Shown piece after piece: positions 63,924 to 64,000 of a stretch of 64,000 nt of DNA. Below the pieces are notes generated by a model. That model worked only from the letters and a program-made list of their open reading frames with translations. It ran no database searches and was not told the origin of the DNA. The DNA comes from Desulfuromonadaceae bacterium (GTDB lineage: Bacteria > Desulfobacterota > Desulfuromonadia > Desulfuromonadales > JAHYIW01): contig JAHYIW010000003.1 in the NCBI GenBank assembly GCA_019429445.1, positions 1 to 64,000 on the forward strand. The letters are read 5' to 3'. Each line of letters starts with the position of its first letter. Positions within the stretch are counted from its first letter, which is position 1. The position numbers and the translations under genes are program-made.

Positions 63924-64000
63924 TTATTTCAGATAAAAGATGACGCTACTTGTGGGCGAAGTCGCGCTGGTGAACTCGAAACGCGCCAGCGACAAACCTT
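63924..64000 (-). CDS. C-terminal end of a gene cut by the window edge
   Basis: An open minus-strand frame runs from the window edge to a stop at 63924-63926, ending SATSPTSSVIFYLK. It is upstream of the nucleotidyltransferase on the same strand. Too short to identify, and it may be chance. Confidence 0.3.
   Translation of the reverse strand, partial: GLSLARFEFTSATSPTSSVIFYLK

Overview
The window looks like the replication-origin region of a bacterial chromosome from the Desulfuromonadales/Geobacterales branch of the former Deltaproteobacteria. This rests on gene order and familiar family members only; no search was run. From about 33.5 to 46.3 kb the minus strand carries dnaA, dnaN, recF, gyrB, gyrA, a TPR gene, gpsA, a cyclophilin, an EEP-family gene and nth. 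From about 46.5 to 61.8 kb the plus strand carries rpmH, rnpA, yidD, yidC, jag, mnmE, mnmG, rsmG, parA, parB, a bactofilin and atpF'-F-H-A-G-D-C. The divergence point near 46.3-46.5 kb, with DnaA boxes, is the best oriC candidate. An exact parS site lies between mnmE and mnmG.

The left third (0-33 kb) is accessory metabolism and defence. A minus-strand lactate module (larA, glcD, glcF) comes first, followed by an MBL-fold hydrolase with a small partner. Next is a decayed type I restriction-modification locus at 5.3-10.25 kb. Its hsdM is frameshifted, and its hsdS has been deleted so that the first ~26 codons are fused to the C-terminal half of hsdR. An intact Abi_2/AbiF HEPN gene sits inside the ruin, preceded by what looks like its own small structured RNA with promoter and terminator. 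tRNA-Ser(CGA), tadA, a 3056-residue cyclic beta-glucan synthase and a phage-type dNMP kinase follow.

From 21.6 to 33.5 kb there are two tiny plus-strand genes, gabD divergent from a TRAP transporter operon (two tandem binding proteins, DctQ, DctM, UspA), and cysD-cysN with a structured leader. A beta-hydroxyacid dehydrogenase and a 5'-truncated cydB followed by a 31-residue membrane peptide complete this part. The window ends on the minus strand with a FadR-type regulator, a sugar-phosphate nucleotidyltransferase and a clipped C-terminus.

How it works together: the origin half is housekeeping (initiation, segregation, RNA modification, membrane insertion, ATP synthesis). The left half suggests use of lactate and small carboxylates, sulfate activation, and periplasmic glucan synthesis. 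The most interesting part is the AbiF protein-RNA pair, which has outlived the restriction system around it. recF-dnaN-dnaA and the flanking intergenic DNA are visibly AT-richer than the rest; abiF is AT-rich relative to hsdM.
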